Part shown: in pieces, positions 1 through 8,738 of the stretch
Layout: each line of letters starts with the position of its first letter
How positions within the stretch are numbered: the stretch's first letter is position 1
Origin: Candidatus Tisiphia endosymbiont of Nedyus quadrimaculatus
Lineage (GTDB): Bacteria > Pseudomonadota > Alphaproteobacteria > Rickettsiales > Rickettsiaceae
Assembly: GCF_964059235.1 (NCBI RefSeq)
Contig: NZ_OZ060452.1
Location: 186,001 to 250,000 of the forward strand
Direction of reading: 5' to 3'
DNA length: 64,000 nt
Notes under the pieces: model-generated
What the model was told of the DNA's origin: nothing
Databases searched by the model: none
Seen by the model: the letters and a program-made list of their open reading frames with translations, nothing else
Position numbers and translations under genes: made by a program

Positions 1-826
1 ATTGTAAAAATGTCGTAACATCCATAGCCATTTGTTCGACTGATGAGTTTGTTCCGTCTATATACTTTACTTGTCCATCTGACAAGGGAGCTGGCATGGC
101 AATCTGACTATGTGGAAAATATGGGTTGTAATTTAATCCTGGCATTAGTTTAAAATTTTCAGGAGGATCACTATAACCAGTAAGTATAGAATATAAATAA
201 TTTGCTCCATCAGGTCTTGCTTTGATAATCAACGATAAATCAGGCGGATCTGCTCCATTGTTGGCAGCTCTTGCTGCTTGTTCATTAGGGTAGGGACGAA
301 CAAATGGATCGGAGGGTAGAGCAGGTCTTTCAAACATTTCTCCTGCATCATTTGGACCATCTTGTACAGTATAATTTTTGGCTATTTCTTTAATTTCTTC
401 ATCTAAAAATCCTAGATCTTTAAGATTACGATAATATAAATTATAAAGACCATGACAGCTACTGCATACTTCTTTATATACTTGGAATCCACGCTGTGCA
501 GCTTTCCTGTCAACAGTTGCAAAAACTCCATCAAATGGCCAAGCAATCTTTTTTGCAGGTAGTGCTTCGTTTGCGATAGAGATGTTTGATAGTAATAATA
601 TGAATAGACAAATAATAGAGTTTCTCCATGACAGAAAAGAAAGGCCATTAAGTATAATAGATCCCTGCTTTCGTAGGGATGACATCGGTTTAAATATCAT
701 AGATTCCGCCGTTGCTAAGAATGATAGCCCTTGATCTACACGGGCAAAGCCTTTAGCTAGGGATGACATCTTTTTTGCTATAAAGCTGAAGTTCAAATGT
801 CCCTGTATAATTTTGTTGTCTTTCAT
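1..826 (-). CDS. petC: cytochrome c1 (partial, C-terminus outside window)
   Basis: Haem-binding subunit of the cytochrome bc1 complex, which passes electrons from the Rieske protein to soluble cytochrome c on the periplasmic side. Seen: 275 codons open at the left edge, a hydrophobic segment at about residues 65-83 (signal peptide core), and the CSSCH haem motif followed by GLYNLYY. The C-terminal membrane anchor is missing because the window ends. The start ATG overlaps the petB stop as ATGA, so translation is probably coupled. Odd: residues about 20-56 come from a P-type palindromic repeat (about 658-770) inserted in frame upstream of the hydrophobic core, giving an unusually long N-terminal extension starting MKDNKIIQG. 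An internal start after the repeat would remove it, but no better start codon is visible there. Confidence 0.9.
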   Translation of the reverse strand, partial: MKDNKIIQGHLNFSFIAKKMSSLAKGFARVDQGLSFLATAESMIFKPMSSLRKQGSIILNGLSFLSWRNSIICLFILLLSNISIANEALPAKKIAWPFDGVFATVDRKAAQRGFQVYKEVCSSCHGLYNLYYRNLKDLGFLDEEIKEIAKNYTVQDGPNDAGEMFERPALPSDPFVRPYPNEQAARAANNGADPPDLSLIIKARPDGANYLYSILTGYSDPPENFKLMPGLNYNPYFPHSQIAMPAPLSDGQVKYIDGTNSSVEQMAMDVTTFLQ

Positions 827-2019
827 ATAGAATCCGGTAATGGCAGAGTTTTTTCATATTTGCTAATTAGGGGTACTGCAATTAAAAAATGAAAAAAATA
901 ATAAGTAGCAGCAAACCGGCTTAAGGTAATGTAAGGTTCTTCTGCTGGTTGTCCTCCAAGATACCCAAGTGTCAAGCAGTCAAATATGAACAGCCAAAAA
1001 GCTATACGGAACATTGGTCTATAATTGCTACTCCTAACTTTTGAACTATCAAGCCAAGGTAAAACAAATAATAACAAAATACTAGAGAACATTAATATTA
1101 CGCCACCTAGCTTTGACGGTACTGCACGTAAAATGGCATAAAATGGCAGAAAATACCATTCGGGAACTATATGAGCTGGAGTAACCAAAGGATTAGCTGG
1201 TATGTAATTGTCAGGATGCCCTAGATAATTTGGTTGGTAAAAGACAAAAAAGGCAAATATTAAAAAGTAGACACCGAATCCAACGAAGTCTTTTACCGTA
1301 TAATACGGGTGAAAAGGAATAGTATCTTTAGATGACTTAACATCGATCCCTTTGGGGTTATTTGATCCATGAATATGTAGTGCTACTAAATGGAGTAGTA
1401 CTAAAGCTACTATAATAAACGGCAATAAATAATGTAAAGCAAAAAATCTGTTAAGTGTAGGGTTATCAACTGAAAATCCTCCCCAAAGCCAAGTAACTAT
1501 CGATTTGCCAATAATAGGTATAGCTGAAAATAAATTGGTGATTACAGTTGCTCCCCAGTAACTCATTTGTCCCCAAGGTAGTACATATCCCATGAAAGCA
1601 GTAGCCATCATAGTAAGAAAAATTATTATGCCTATATGCCACAACAACTCTCTAGGTTTTTTGTACGAGCCATAATATAATCCTCTACAGATATGTAGAT
1701 AAACTGCAGCAAAAAACATTGATGCTCCAACTGAGTGTATATAACGTATTAACCAGCCGTAATTGACATTACGCATAATTTTTTCAACACTCTCAAAGGC
1801 GTAATCGACATGAGGAGTGTAATGCATAGCTAAAATAATGCCAGTGATTATCTGAATTACTAAAGCGATACCAGCTATTGATCCTAAGTTCCATAGGTAA
1901 CTTAAATTTTTGGGTGTTTGGTATTCGCCTAAATGTTTAAGGAACGAGAAAACAGGTAGTCTATAGTCTATCCATTCTATAACGGGGTTTGATTTTTTAG
2001 GATTATTAGTTTCATTCAT
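823..2019 (-). CDS. petB: cytochrome b of the bc1 complex
   Basis: Membrane subunit of ubiquinol-cytochrome c reductase; holds the two b haems and both quinone sites. Seen: 398 aa, usual length for alphaproteobacteria, about eight or nine membrane segments, the conserved [17 protein letters not shown] block, histidines in IHSVGAS and [10 protein letters not shown] for haem ligation, and the [16 protein letters not shown] block with the PEWY motif of the Qo site. It lies between petA (6 bp gap) and petC (4 bp overlap) in the standard petABC operon. No inserted repeats seen. Identification is secure. Confidence 0.96.
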   Translation of the reverse strand: MNETNNPKKSNPVIEWIDYRLPVFSFLKHLGEYQTPKNLSYLWNLGSIAGIALVIQIITGIILAMHYTPHVDYAFESVEKIMRNVNYGWLIRYIHSVGASMFFAAVYLHICRGLYYGSYKKPRELLWHIGIIIFLTMMATAFMGYVLPWGQMSYWGATVITNLFSAIPIIGKSIVTWLWGGFSVDNPTLNRFFALHYLLPFIIVALVLLHLVALHIHGSNNPKGIDVKSSKDTIPFHPYYTVKDFVGFGVYFLIFAFFVFYQPNYLGHPDNYIPANPLVTPAHIVPEWYFLPFYAILRAVPSKLGGVILMFSSILLLFVLPWLDSSKVRSSNYRPMFRIAFWLFIFDCLTLGYLGGQPAEEPYITLSRFAATYYFFHFLIAVPLISKYEKTLPLPDSI

Positions 2020-2025
2020 AAATAA

Positions 2026-2553
2026 CTATCCGATTTTAATTTTTGTATCGGAAATAAACTCATATGGTGGGACAGCCAAATTTAAAGGAGCTGGTCCTTT
2101 ACGAATGCGACCAGATGAGTCGTATTGAGAGCCGTGGCATGGACAAAACCAACCATCATAATCACCCTGGTTTGCAAGTGGTACACAACCTAAATGTGTA
2201 CAAATGCCGATAGTTACTAACCATTTATCATGTCCAGCTTTAACTCGTACTTGATCAAGTTCGGGATCTATTAACTCGGAAAGGTTTACATTTCTTGCTT
2301 CAGCAATTTTTTCAGGAGTCCTGTTAGTAATAAAAACCGGTTTACCTTGCCATTTAACAGTAAGAGTTTGACCTGGTTGTATGTGAGATAAATCCACTTC
2401 TATTGAAGATAGGGCAAGAACATCCGCTGAAGGGTTGAATGAATCAACAAGAGGCCAAGTAGCACATGCAGCTCCAACCACAACCATACTGCTGGCAGTT
2501 AAGGTTATAAAATCTCTACGAGTTGCCTTATCATAATCATTAGTATTTGACAT
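2026..2553 (-). CDS. petA: Rieske iron-sulfur subunit of bc1 complex
   Basis: The 2Fe-2S subunit that takes the first electron from ubiquinol in the bc1 complex. Seen: 175 aa, a twin-arginine style N-terminus ([18 protein letters not shown], the anchor helix), and both cluster-binding boxes CTHLGC and CPCHGS with the C and H ligands intact, followed by the [14 protein letters not shown] loop. First gene of the petABC operon; the promoter should lie in the short stretch between it and the A-type repeat that begins at 2581. Confidence 0.96.
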   Translation of the reverse strand: MSNTNDYDKATRRDFITLTASSMVVVGAACATWPLVDSFNPSADVLALSSIEVDLSHIQPGQTLTVKWQGKPVFITNRTPEKIAEARNVNLSELIDPELDQVRVKAGHDKWLVTIGICTHLGCVPLANQGDYDGWFCPCHGSQYDSSGRIRKGPAPLNLAVPPYEFISDTKIKIG

Positions 2554-2580
2554 AAACTGACTAGTATATTTAATATAATA

Positions 2581-2873
2581 ATCTCAAATATCGATGTAAG
2601 ACATCGGTTTAATAGCCCCGCTACCTTCAATGTCATCTCTGTTTTAGTAGCAGGATCTAAAATATCTAAAACCACAGCGTCATTGCGAGCGTAAGCGAAG
2701 CAATCTATAGGTAAATGATGTTACTGGATTGCTTCGTTGCATCTTACAGCCTTCTCGCTAATAGACGTATAAAGAAGCTGTATTTACTAACTTTCAACAG
2801 TTATGGGATGACATCACCCCTAATGGAGATGATACTGATCCTAGTATTAATTTGTTACATCGATACTTGAGTT
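2581..2873. repeat. A-type palindromic element containing an N-type palindrome
   Basis: Ends ATCTCAAATATCGATGTAAG and CATCGATACTTGAGTT are imperfect inverted repeats of the A family. The 7-bp direct repeat TATAATA flanks it at 2574-2580 and 2874-2880. The middle carries an N-type palindrome (2679-2760) and half of an E end (about 2788-2806). Fills most of the petA to DUF2670 gap, where no gene is visible. Confidence 0.75.
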
Positions 2874-2973
2874 TATAATAGATTACTGGAAAAATAACAA
2901 AAAATCAAGGGTAGCTTCAGCAATTAACAGTGAAGTATTACCCTAATTTTGCTTAGATTATTCTCAATTAACG

Positions 2974-3015
2974 CCAATTCGGGATAAGAATTTGTCAATT
3001 CTTATCCCGAATTGG
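2974..3015. repeat. hairpin, possible terminator (H-type outer hairpin)
   Basis: Perfect inverted repeat with 18-bp arms (CCAATTCGGGATAAGAAT and its complement) just past the stop of the gene at 3032-3463. The same hairpin recurs at 36810-36851. It could end transcription of the minus-strand gene, but no T tract follows. Confidence 0.6.
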
Positions 3016-3031
3016 GGTAATTACCATCGGT

Positions 3032-3463
3032 TTATTTACCATCACTATCTGTAGAATCTCTAGGAGAATCATAAGGATTGCGATATGGAAGCATTTCTGG
3101 TACTGTCTTATCTTTAGGCAATAACTTATTTAATCCATCCTCTAAAGCTTTTTCACCTGTTTCTTCTTCTTTAATCTCGTATTTTGGTGGGTCTCCTAAA
3201 CATTTCCAAAAATTGGTTAAGCTCTCAAAGTTGGGACCTAATTTTGTAGTACAGTTTTGTGCAATTGATTTAGATGTATAAAGAATTTCAGTTGTAGCAT
3301 TGGTCATATATTTTATAAATCCAATTTGTTCAAGACCCTTGGCTACCCAAAATAATACTATCAAAGAGGTAACTGCTATCATAAAGTACCATTTAGCTAT
3401 GATACTCCATAAAAACATCCCCATAGGGTTAGCTGCTATTAGTCTTCTTAAAGCTTGCCACAT
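3032..3463 (-). CDS. small membrane protein, DUF2670-like
   Basis: Function unknown. Seen: 143 aa with a hydrophobic helix at about residues 13-40 containing a central tryptophan, then a soluble, charged C-terminus rich in K, E and P. It resembles a small protein found across Rickettsia (I recall it as DUF2670, from memory). It stands alone between palindromic repeats and ccmB; no operon partner is obvious. An AT-rich hairpin with T and A tracts sits upstream at 3511-3540. Confidence 0.6.
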   Translation of the reverse strand: MWQALRRLIAANPMGMFLWSIIAKWYFMIAVTSLIVLFWVAKGLEQIGFIKYMTNATTEILYTSKSIAQNCTTKLGPNFESLTNFWKCLGDPPKYEIKEEETGEKALEDGLNKLLPKDKTVPEMLPYRNPYDSPRDSTDSDGK

Positions 3464-3510
3464 ATATAACTACCAAAAAATGGTTAAAAAACTATGACTA
3501 AATTACATGA

Positions 3511-3540
3511 ATAATAAAAAAATAACAATTTTTTTATTAG
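3511..3540. terminator. AT-rich hairpin, terminator of ccmB or bidirectional
   Basis: TAATAAAAAAATAAC / AATTTTTTTATTA inverted repeat lying between ccmB (ends 3571) and the next minus gene. T-rich arms on both strands suit an intrinsic terminator for ccmB. Confidence 0.5.
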
Positions 3541-3570
3541 TGAAGGGGTCAGTATGGTGTATAATATAAA

Positions 3571-4218
3571 TTAAATGTTGTAAATATTCTTAATTAAATA
3601 TGATGAGAGATAAAATATGGTTGGTAAAAGAAGCATATTGATACCAATCATAACAAAAATTAGGCTTATATTCTCAAGATTTTGTAAAACAAGACCGGTA
3701 AGTATTATGTTGGGTACTAATAGTGGCATGATTAATATTGCTAGCAGGTTAGTATTTGACCTAAAATAGCTTTGAATAGATCCAATTAAAACTAGTAGGC
3801 TACTAGACAAAGTTAATAGCAAAGTTAGAGTGATAAAAAGATAGGTTACTGTTATTAGATCAAGATCGAAAATAATATAAATTATCGGGATATTTAATAA
3901 AGAGCTAGTAAGTGAACTAAAAAATATAGCAAATAATTTAGATGTAACAATTTCATTCTCACTGAAACTGGATAATAGTAGCTCTAAACTTCCGTCCTCC
4001 ACATCTTGCTTTAATATTAGACTAGAGAAGCCAATTAGGGCTATTGGTAAAAAAATTACTGAAAAAATAACCCCAAATTTCTTAATATCTGCTTGGTCAT
4101 TGATTAAAGCAGTGCTGAAAATACAAAATAAAAAAAATATAAATAGATATTTGCTAAGATTATTAATACGATTTTGAATTAAGTATTCCCATTTTATTAG
4201 CTGTATTAGTTTATACAT
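3571..4218 (-). CDS. ccmB: haem exporter subunit CcmB
   Basis: Permease subunit of the CcmAB ABC transporter used in cytochrome c maturation (system I). Seen: 215 aa, six hydrophobic segments, and the typical cytoplasmic box LILKQDVEDGSLELLL after the second segment. It fits the nearby cytochrome c1, which needs covalent haem. Odd: an A-type element was inserted six bases upstream of the ATG, so the ribosome binding site (GAGGT, about 9 nt before the ATG) is the terminal inverted repeat of that element. No ccmA is in the window. Confidence 0.88.
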   Translation of the reverse strand: MYKLIQLIKWEYLIQNRINNLSKYLFIFFLFCIFSTALINDQADIKKFGVIFSVIFLPIALIGFSSLILKQDVEDGSLELLLSSFSENEIVTSKLFAIFFSSLTSSLLNIPIIYIIFDLDLITVTYLFITLTLLLTLSSSLLVLIGSIQSYFRSNTNLLAILIMPLLVPNIILTGLVLQNLENISLIFVMIGINMLLLPTIFYLSSYLIKNIYNI

Positions 4219-4224
4219 ATTATA

Positions 4225-4445
4225 ACCTCAAGTATTGATGTAATAAATTAATAGTAGGCTCAAGTAATCATCGCCATTAGGGGTGGCATCATGGCGTTTA
4301 TGTCATCCCTGCGAAGGCAGGGATCTAAAAAGGTTGAGTAGTCTTCTTGGCGATTTTTTAGACCCCTGCATACGCAGGGGTGACATCCCAAGGTGCAGGG
4401 ACACCCTAGGCTATTAAACCGATGTTTTACATCAATAGTTGAGGT
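4225..4445. repeat. A-type element with 7-bp site duplication
   Basis: Ends ACCTCAAGTATTGATGTAA and its imperfect complement; a P-type palindrome (GTCATCCCTGCGAAGGCAGG) forms the core. The direct repeat TATTATA flanks it (4218-4224, 4446-4452). The left copy overlaps the last base of the ccmB start codon. Confidence 0.8.
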
Positions 4446-4558
4446 TATTATAAGTTTCAAGTCTAATATGAGGTGGTTTTCTTCTCTATATCCTGTTCCA
4501 ATTGCCTCTAGCATAAGAGCCAAATAATTGACTTACCTTTAGCTGTTCTTTAACAATA
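4446..4558 (-). pseudogene. possible nucleotidyltransferase remnant
   Basis: Read on the minus strand from 4560, one frame gives KVSQLFGSYARGNWN before a stop. This looks like the GSYARG signature of a MNT/KNT-type nucleotidyltransferase. A neighbouring frame continues as GTGYREENHLILDLKLI, which may be the region of the catalytic D-x-D. No full domain remains. The match is short, so this is tentative. It could also be chance sequence downstream of mnhB. Confidence 0.25.
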
Positions 4559-4561
4559 TTG

Positions 4562-4987
4562 TTACGTTTTTACAGTACTCATTATAGAATATATTAAACA
4601 CATAACCGATGCAACGCAAAGTCCAACGCCAATTTCAATTATAAAGATACCAATATGTTGAGCTAATAATTTGTCATTTGCAAGAGAATAGTAGTTTAAG
4701 TAATTATCGTCAAATAATATTGATACCATACCGGTCATGGCATAGATAAGTACCCCGATAGTAGCCATACCAACTAGTAAATCAGTAGAAAAATATTGTT
4801 TTAATTTAAACTGACCATGAACTAAATCAAAACCAATTATCATAGAAGCAAATATAGCCCCAGCTTGGAATCCGCCTCCTGGTGATGCATCACCATTAAT
4901 TTGAATATATAGACCATATAAGAATATATAAGGTAAGATAAAAAGAATAGAATGTTTTATAATGATAAAATCTTTAAGCATGTTCAT
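4562..4987 (-). CDS. mnhB: Mrp-type Na+/H+ antiporter subunit B
   Basis: Membrane subunit of the multi-subunit cation/proton antiporter (MnhB/MrpB). Seen: four hydrophobic segments and the family box INGDASPGGGFQAGAIFAS. I chose the ATG of MNMLKD (4987); the longer frame adds 14 residues inside the preceding gene. It overlaps the MbhD/E-like gene by a few bases, in line with an operon reading mnhG, mbhD/E, mnhB. The larger antiporter subunits (A, C, D, E, F) are not here. Confidence 0.85.
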   Translation of the reverse strand: MNMLKDFIIIKHSILFILPYIFLYGLYIQINGDASPGGGFQAGAIFASMIIGFDLVHGQFKLKQYFSTDLLVGMATIGVLIYAMTGMVSILFDDNYLNYYSLANDKLLAQHIGIFIIEIGVGLCVASVMCLIYSIMSTVKT

Positions 4988-5540
4988 TACTTTTTTGTGA
5001 AAATAGCAATAATACCGATATTCCAGCAATTAAAATGACTGCCGTTTCTCCAAGAGTATCATAACCTCTGTAGCTAGCTAGTAGTGCTGCTACAAAAGAG
5101 GGAATACCAATATCACTTTTAGTGTTTTCAATATAATATTTGCTTAGGTGACTTTGCATAGGAGGATCTATAGATCCATATTCTAGTAAATCAAGTCCTG
5201 CAAAGCTTAACACTACTATAAAAATTACACATATAATGGATGAACTTATTACTCGTGTTGGTTTAGGATTACATTTCTGTATGGTTGGCAATTTGCTTAA
5301 AAATCCTAAAAATACACAACTAGATAAACAGCTACCTAGAGCTACCTCAGTCATTGCCACGTCTGGAGCGTCCATAAGAAGATAAGATAAAACAATAAGT
5401 AAGCTAAAAATAGAATTTATTACTACTGTTTCTAATAAAGAATTACAAAATATAATCTTAATTGATACGATGGCAAGCATTATAAGGATTACCATAAGCA
5501 ACCAGCTAGCTAGTTGAAAATTTATTATTTCTGGTATCAT
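4974..5540 (-). CDS. Mrp antiporter MbhD-MbhE-like subunit (DUF4040)
   Basis: Membrane subunit corresponding to the C-terminal part of MrpA. Seen: 188 aa. The N-terminal half has the MbhD/DUF4040 signature LLMDAPDVAMTEVALGS. The C-terminal half has the MbhE signature ASYRGYDTLGETAVIL followed by a final membrane helix. In some Mrp systems these domains are fused to MrpA; here they are a stand-alone gene between mnhG (14 bp gap) and mnhB (overlap). Confidence 0.85.
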   Translation of the reverse strand: MIPEIINFQLASWLLMVILIMLAIVSIKIIFCNSLLETVVINSIFSLLIVLSYLLMDAPDVAMTEVALGSCLSSCVFLGFLSKLPTIQKCNPKPTRVISSSIICVIFIVVLSFAGLDLLEYGSIDPPMQSHLSKYYIENTKSDIGIPSFVAALLASYRGYDTLGETAVILIAGISVLLLFSQKSNEHA

Positions 5541-5554
5541 AAATAAACGATCAA

Positions 5555-5842
5555 TTATTTTAGGTTAGTTTTTCCTAATAAAGCAGCCTTGCCAATTGCA
5601 TGAGTAGATACCGGGTTTAATATTAAAACCAATATAGAGGCAAAAACTAATTTAAAAGAGCTAGTAAAATCATTTTGTAAAAAGGCAAGACCAACAAGTG
5701 ATAAAGGTACGCCGCAACATTCAATTACACTAGCAGCATGAATTTTTGTATAGAAATCAGGAAATCTAAAAAGTCCAACAATCCCGGAAAATATTGCTAT
5801 AATTCCGAGTAAGATTAATCCATAACCGATAACAACTATCAT
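5555..5842 (-). CDS. mnhG: Mrp antiporter subunit G
   Basis: Small membrane subunit of the Mrp Na+/H+ antiporter. Seen: 95 aa, three hydrophobic segments, and the MnhG pattern GLFRFPDFYTKIHAAS near residue 25. First gene of the three-gene group mnhG, mbhD/E, mnhB on the minus strand. Confidence 0.88.
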   Translation of the reverse strand: MIVVIGYGLILLGIIAIFSGIVGLFRFPDFYTKIHAASVIECCGVPLSLVGLAFLQNDFTSSFKLVFASILVLILNPVSTHAIGKAALLGKTNLK

Positions 5843-5899
5843 AAATATCCTCGCATAAATATCCGTAAAAATTAAATTCTCATACCTCGACTATTACTT

Positions 5900-5999
5900 C
5901 GTCATTGCGAGGAGCCACTTTAGTAGCGACGAAGCAATCTAGGAAAGTGATTAGATTTGGATTGCTTCGTTGCCACTAAAGTGGCTTCTCGCAATGACG
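5900..5999. repeat. N-type palindrome
   Basis: Near-perfect 100-bp palindrome with ends CGTCATTGCGAG / CTCGCAATGACG and inner arms GAAGCAATCT / GGATTGCTTCG. Lies between icd and mnhG, downstream of icd. No gene is visible in this gap. Confidence 0.85.
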
Positions 6000-6047
6000 T
6001 TTGGGAGATTTTGCTTCGTTGGTTTATGCCTAATAGATGGAGTAACA

Positions 6048-7502
6048 CTATTCTCCTTGAGCAAGCGAATATCCAGCTTTCCCATCAAATTCAAATAGAT
6101 TTTCAATTTTAATAAAATCTACTTTTGCCTTACTTAGAGCTTCAAGTAAATGGGCTATAGATAAATGCGTTACTCTTTTCCCATCTTTCTTTGCCATAAA
6201 GCGGCAACACCAATGGTCAGACAGTAGTTCAAATCTCTCATCTCTTGGCCATAATTTAAGTCCCATGGAAGCTATGGTTTTTAATTCTAAGTCACCTAAA
6301 TTGATAGTTTGAATTTTTGCTGCTACATCATGGGCAGTCAAAGCCTCCATCTGTATGAATATATCACTACCTACCAATTCTTTAGTTTCTTTAGTATTAA
6401 TCGAATATATCTTGTCAATAGTTTCTTGTGCAGTTGATGATGAATATGCAGCTTCTGCGAGCTTAGAAGGTTTGAAACCTAGTCTTTTCACTACTTCATC
6501 AGCAAATTCCTTAGTTCCAACTTTTCTGCTAGATATTTTCTCATCATAGATATCCCCAGTATGAACTCCGTCCTCAATGGTTTTTTTCCAAGCATTTTCT
6601 ATTAATGCAGCAATATCATTTTGCTTAATATGAACTAGCATCATAATTGCTGCGTTAAGTAAACCAGAAGGATTAGCTAGATTACGATCTGCAATATCCG
6701 GGGCAGAGCCATGTACAGCTTCAAATAAAGCATAATTTTGACCTATATTGGCAGAACCGCTAAGTCCTACTGATCCAGAAATTTCTGCTACTACGTCAGA
6801 TATAATATCCCCATACAGATTTGAGGTTACAACGACGTCAAATAATCCTGGCTGAGTTGCCAGTCTTGCAGTGCCTATGTCTATTATATAATAGTCACTT
6901 TGAATCTGCTTATATCTACTTGCCATTTCATCAAAGACTTTATGAAAAATTCCGTCAGAAAGTTTCATAATATTATCTTTACTAAAACATGTGACTTTTT
7001 TACGGTTATTTTTTATCGCATATTCAAAGGCATATCTAATAATTCTTTCACTACCAACTCTGCTGATTAGTTTAAGAGATTCATAAACATTGTGAGTTTG
7101 GCGATATTCAATTCCAGCATATAAGTCTTCAACATTTTCCCGTACTATAACCGTATTTAAGTCTGGATGGAGTGTTTTAACAAAAGGAGCATAAGAGACA
7201 GAAGGGCGAACATTTGCATAAAGAGAGAGGGCTTTTCTAAGAGTTACATTTAAACTTTTATACCCACCACCTAAAGGAGTGGTAATAGGGGCTTTTAGAA
7301 GAATCTTAGTTCTTGCCAGTGATTCCCAAGTATCTTGTGCTATCCCTGAAGTATAATGCTTCTTGTATAATTTCTCTCCTACTTCCACCATTTCTATACG
7401 TATTCTTGCTTCAGCTTCTTTTAAAATATACAGTACTGCTTGCATTATTTCTGGACCTATACCATCACCATAAGCTACTGTAATAGGAGTAAATTCTGTC
7501 AT
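6048..7502 (-). CDS. icd: isocitrate dehydrogenase (NADP)
   Basis: Converts isocitrate to 2-oxoglutarate with NADP reduction in the TCA cycle. Seen: 484 aa, matching the long rickettsial form. The N-terminal catalytic domain has YGDGIGPEI, the substrate block TTPLGGGYKSLNVTLRK (the S that binds isocitrate) and NVRPSVSYAP. Metal-binding and dimer parts include DIGTARLATQPGLFDVVVTSNLYGDI and the VHGSAPDIAGK-like VHGSAPDIADRNLANPSG. A C-terminal extension of about 150 residues ends in FDGKAGYSLAQGE. Stands alone between the Skp gene (20 bp gap) and an N-type palindrome. Confidence 0.95.
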   Translation of the reverse strand: MTEFTPITVAYGDGIGPEIMQAVLYILKEAEARIRIEMVEVGEKLYKKHYTSGIAQDTWESLARTKILLKAPITTPLGGGYKSLNVTLRKALSLYANVRPSVSYAPFVKTLHPDLNTVIVRENVEDLYAGIEYRQTHNVYESLKLISRVGSERIIRYAFEYAIKNNRKKVTCFSKDNIMKLSDGIFHKVFDEMASRYKQIQSDYYIIDIGTARLATQPGLFDVVVTSNLYGDIISDVVAEISGSVGLSGSANIGQNYALFEAVHGSAPDIADRNLANPSGLLNAAIMMLVHIKQNDIAALIENAWKKTIEDGVHTGDIYDEKISSRKVGTKEFADEVVKRLGFKPSKLAEAAYSSSTAQETIDKIYSINTKETKELVGSDIFIQMEALTAHDVAAKIQTINLGDLELKTIASMGLKLWPRDERFELLSDHWCCRFMAKKDGKRVTHLSIAHLLEALSKAKVDFIKIENLFEFDGKAGYSLAQGE

Positions 7503-7522
7503 TGATAAACCTCTATAACAAA

Positions 7523-8095
7523 TTATTCGTATTTAATTGTAACATGTTTTAGTTTATTATTTAGTTCTGCTATTACTTCTTGCGTAATATTCAGACTATT
7601 TTTAGCAAATAAAATTTGAGTATTAGGTATAACTAGATCAAGATTATACTTTTCTGCTAAAGCACTTATAATCTTTGTTATTGCTTCTTGTACTTTCCCT
7701 ATGCCCTCAGCATGGGCTTGCTCAAGACGTACTTTCCTATCTCGTATTTCTTTTTGTGCTATATTTATTTTATTTTCAAAAAGACTAAATTCTTGTTCAA
7801 AAGCTGATTCACTTAAAGAGTTACGTTTTCCCATTAATAGATTCTCTATTTCTTTTAGTTCTCCATCCTTCTTTGATAGATCTTGTCGAATTTTTTCGCT
7901 TATTTGGTCTACCGATTTTCTTATAGACTGGATTGCTATAGAATGTTCTAGAATAGAGTGTATATCTACAATAGCAATCTTTGTCGCAAATCTATTTTCA
8001 ATATTTGTATTAGAAGCATAAATAATTGAATAGCTGTTAATTATTAAACAAAATATTATTGTTAACCAGCTATAATATTTTTTATTTTCTTTCAT
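7523..8095 (-). CDS. OmpH/Skp-family periplasmic chaperone
   Basis: Probably a periplasmic holding chaperone for outer-membrane proteins. Seen: 190 aa, N-terminal signal peptide (hydrophobic about 9-27), then AIVDIHSILEHS (Skp-like first strand), a long charged coiled coil at about residues 60-135, and the closing strand LDLVIPNTQILFAKNSLNIT typical of OmpH. Twenty bases upstream of icd in the same direction, so the two may be cotranscribed. The BamA gene often beside skp is not here. Confidence 0.82.
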   Translation of the reverse strand: MKENKKYYSWLTIIFCLIINSYSIIYASNTNIENRFATKIAIVDIHSILEHSIAIQSIRKSVDQISEKIRQDLSKKDGELKEIENLLMGKRNSLSESAFEQEFSLFENKINIAQKEIRDRKVRLEQAHAEGIGKVQEAITKIISALAEKYNLDLVIPNTQILFAKNSLNITQEVIAELNNKLKHVTIKYE

Positions 8096-8224
8096 GCCAT
8101 CTCCACGAGGACTGATGTCTCTTCTAAATTCTTCAATTTTTTGCAGTATATACCAAAAATTTCTTCCACTAATATGTTTTTACAAGAATAATATCTTTTT
8201 TTGCTATTTAATTCAATTTGAATA

Positions 8225-8690
8225 ACTAAGCTGAGTTCAATATAAGACATCGGTTTAATAGCCTAGGGTGTTTCCCTGCCTCTCCTTTTATGTCACCCCT
8301 ACTCGCCATTATGTCATCCCAGCGAAAGCTGGTATCTAATAATGTTTAATTGTCTTTTACTCGATAATCAAGTTTTTATTGAGTTATATAATTCATGGCA
8401 GTTTAAAAGTCATGAAAAGAACTCGAGAAGATGTCATTCCTGCGTAGGCGGGAATGACATCCACAACTGTCGAAAGTTAGAAGAGGAAGGGGTTTTAGAA
8501 GTCATAATGACAGTTTAAAAGTTGTGGGCTTATAACCGCTGTCATTGCGAGAAGGCGTAAGCCGACGAAGCAATCCACTTATGGTTACTTTTTTGGATTG
8601 CTTCGTCGACCTACGGCCTGCCTCGCAATGACGTTACCCTATTTAAAACCCCTTCCTCTTCTAACTTTCGACAGTTATGGAATGACATCC
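8225..8690. repeat. stacked A, P, B, E and N repeat fragments
   Basis: From left to right: half of an A element (8225-8270), P-type fragments, a left B end at 8360 running to about 8463 without its right end, then a complete E element (about 8465-8680, ends AACTGTCGAAAGTTAGAAG inverted) with an N-type palindrome at 8541-8632 in its centre. The 12-bp sequence GGAATGACATCC flanks the E element on both sides. No gene is visible. Confidence 0.7.
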
Positions 8691-8696
8691 CTGGGT

Positions 8697-8738
8697 AGTA
8701 ACTACAACTGTAGTATTAGCGTAGTTAATAATGGGAAT
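8697..8738. repeat. half of a D-type element
   Basis: Contains TAGTATTAGCGTAGTTAATA, identical to the right end of the complete D element at 38335-38540. Its left half is missing. The break point is directly next to the truncated transporter remnant. Confidence 0.7.

Noticed and set aside
412-648. 78-codon minus-strand frame
   Set aside because: It is a second frame within petC; the petC frame contains CSSCH and continues from ATG 826 to the window edge.
4260-4523. 87-codon minus-strand frame
   Set aside because: Most of it is A- and P-type repeat sequence; only the possible nucleotidyltransferase scrap at its start was kept, as a doubtful pseudogene.
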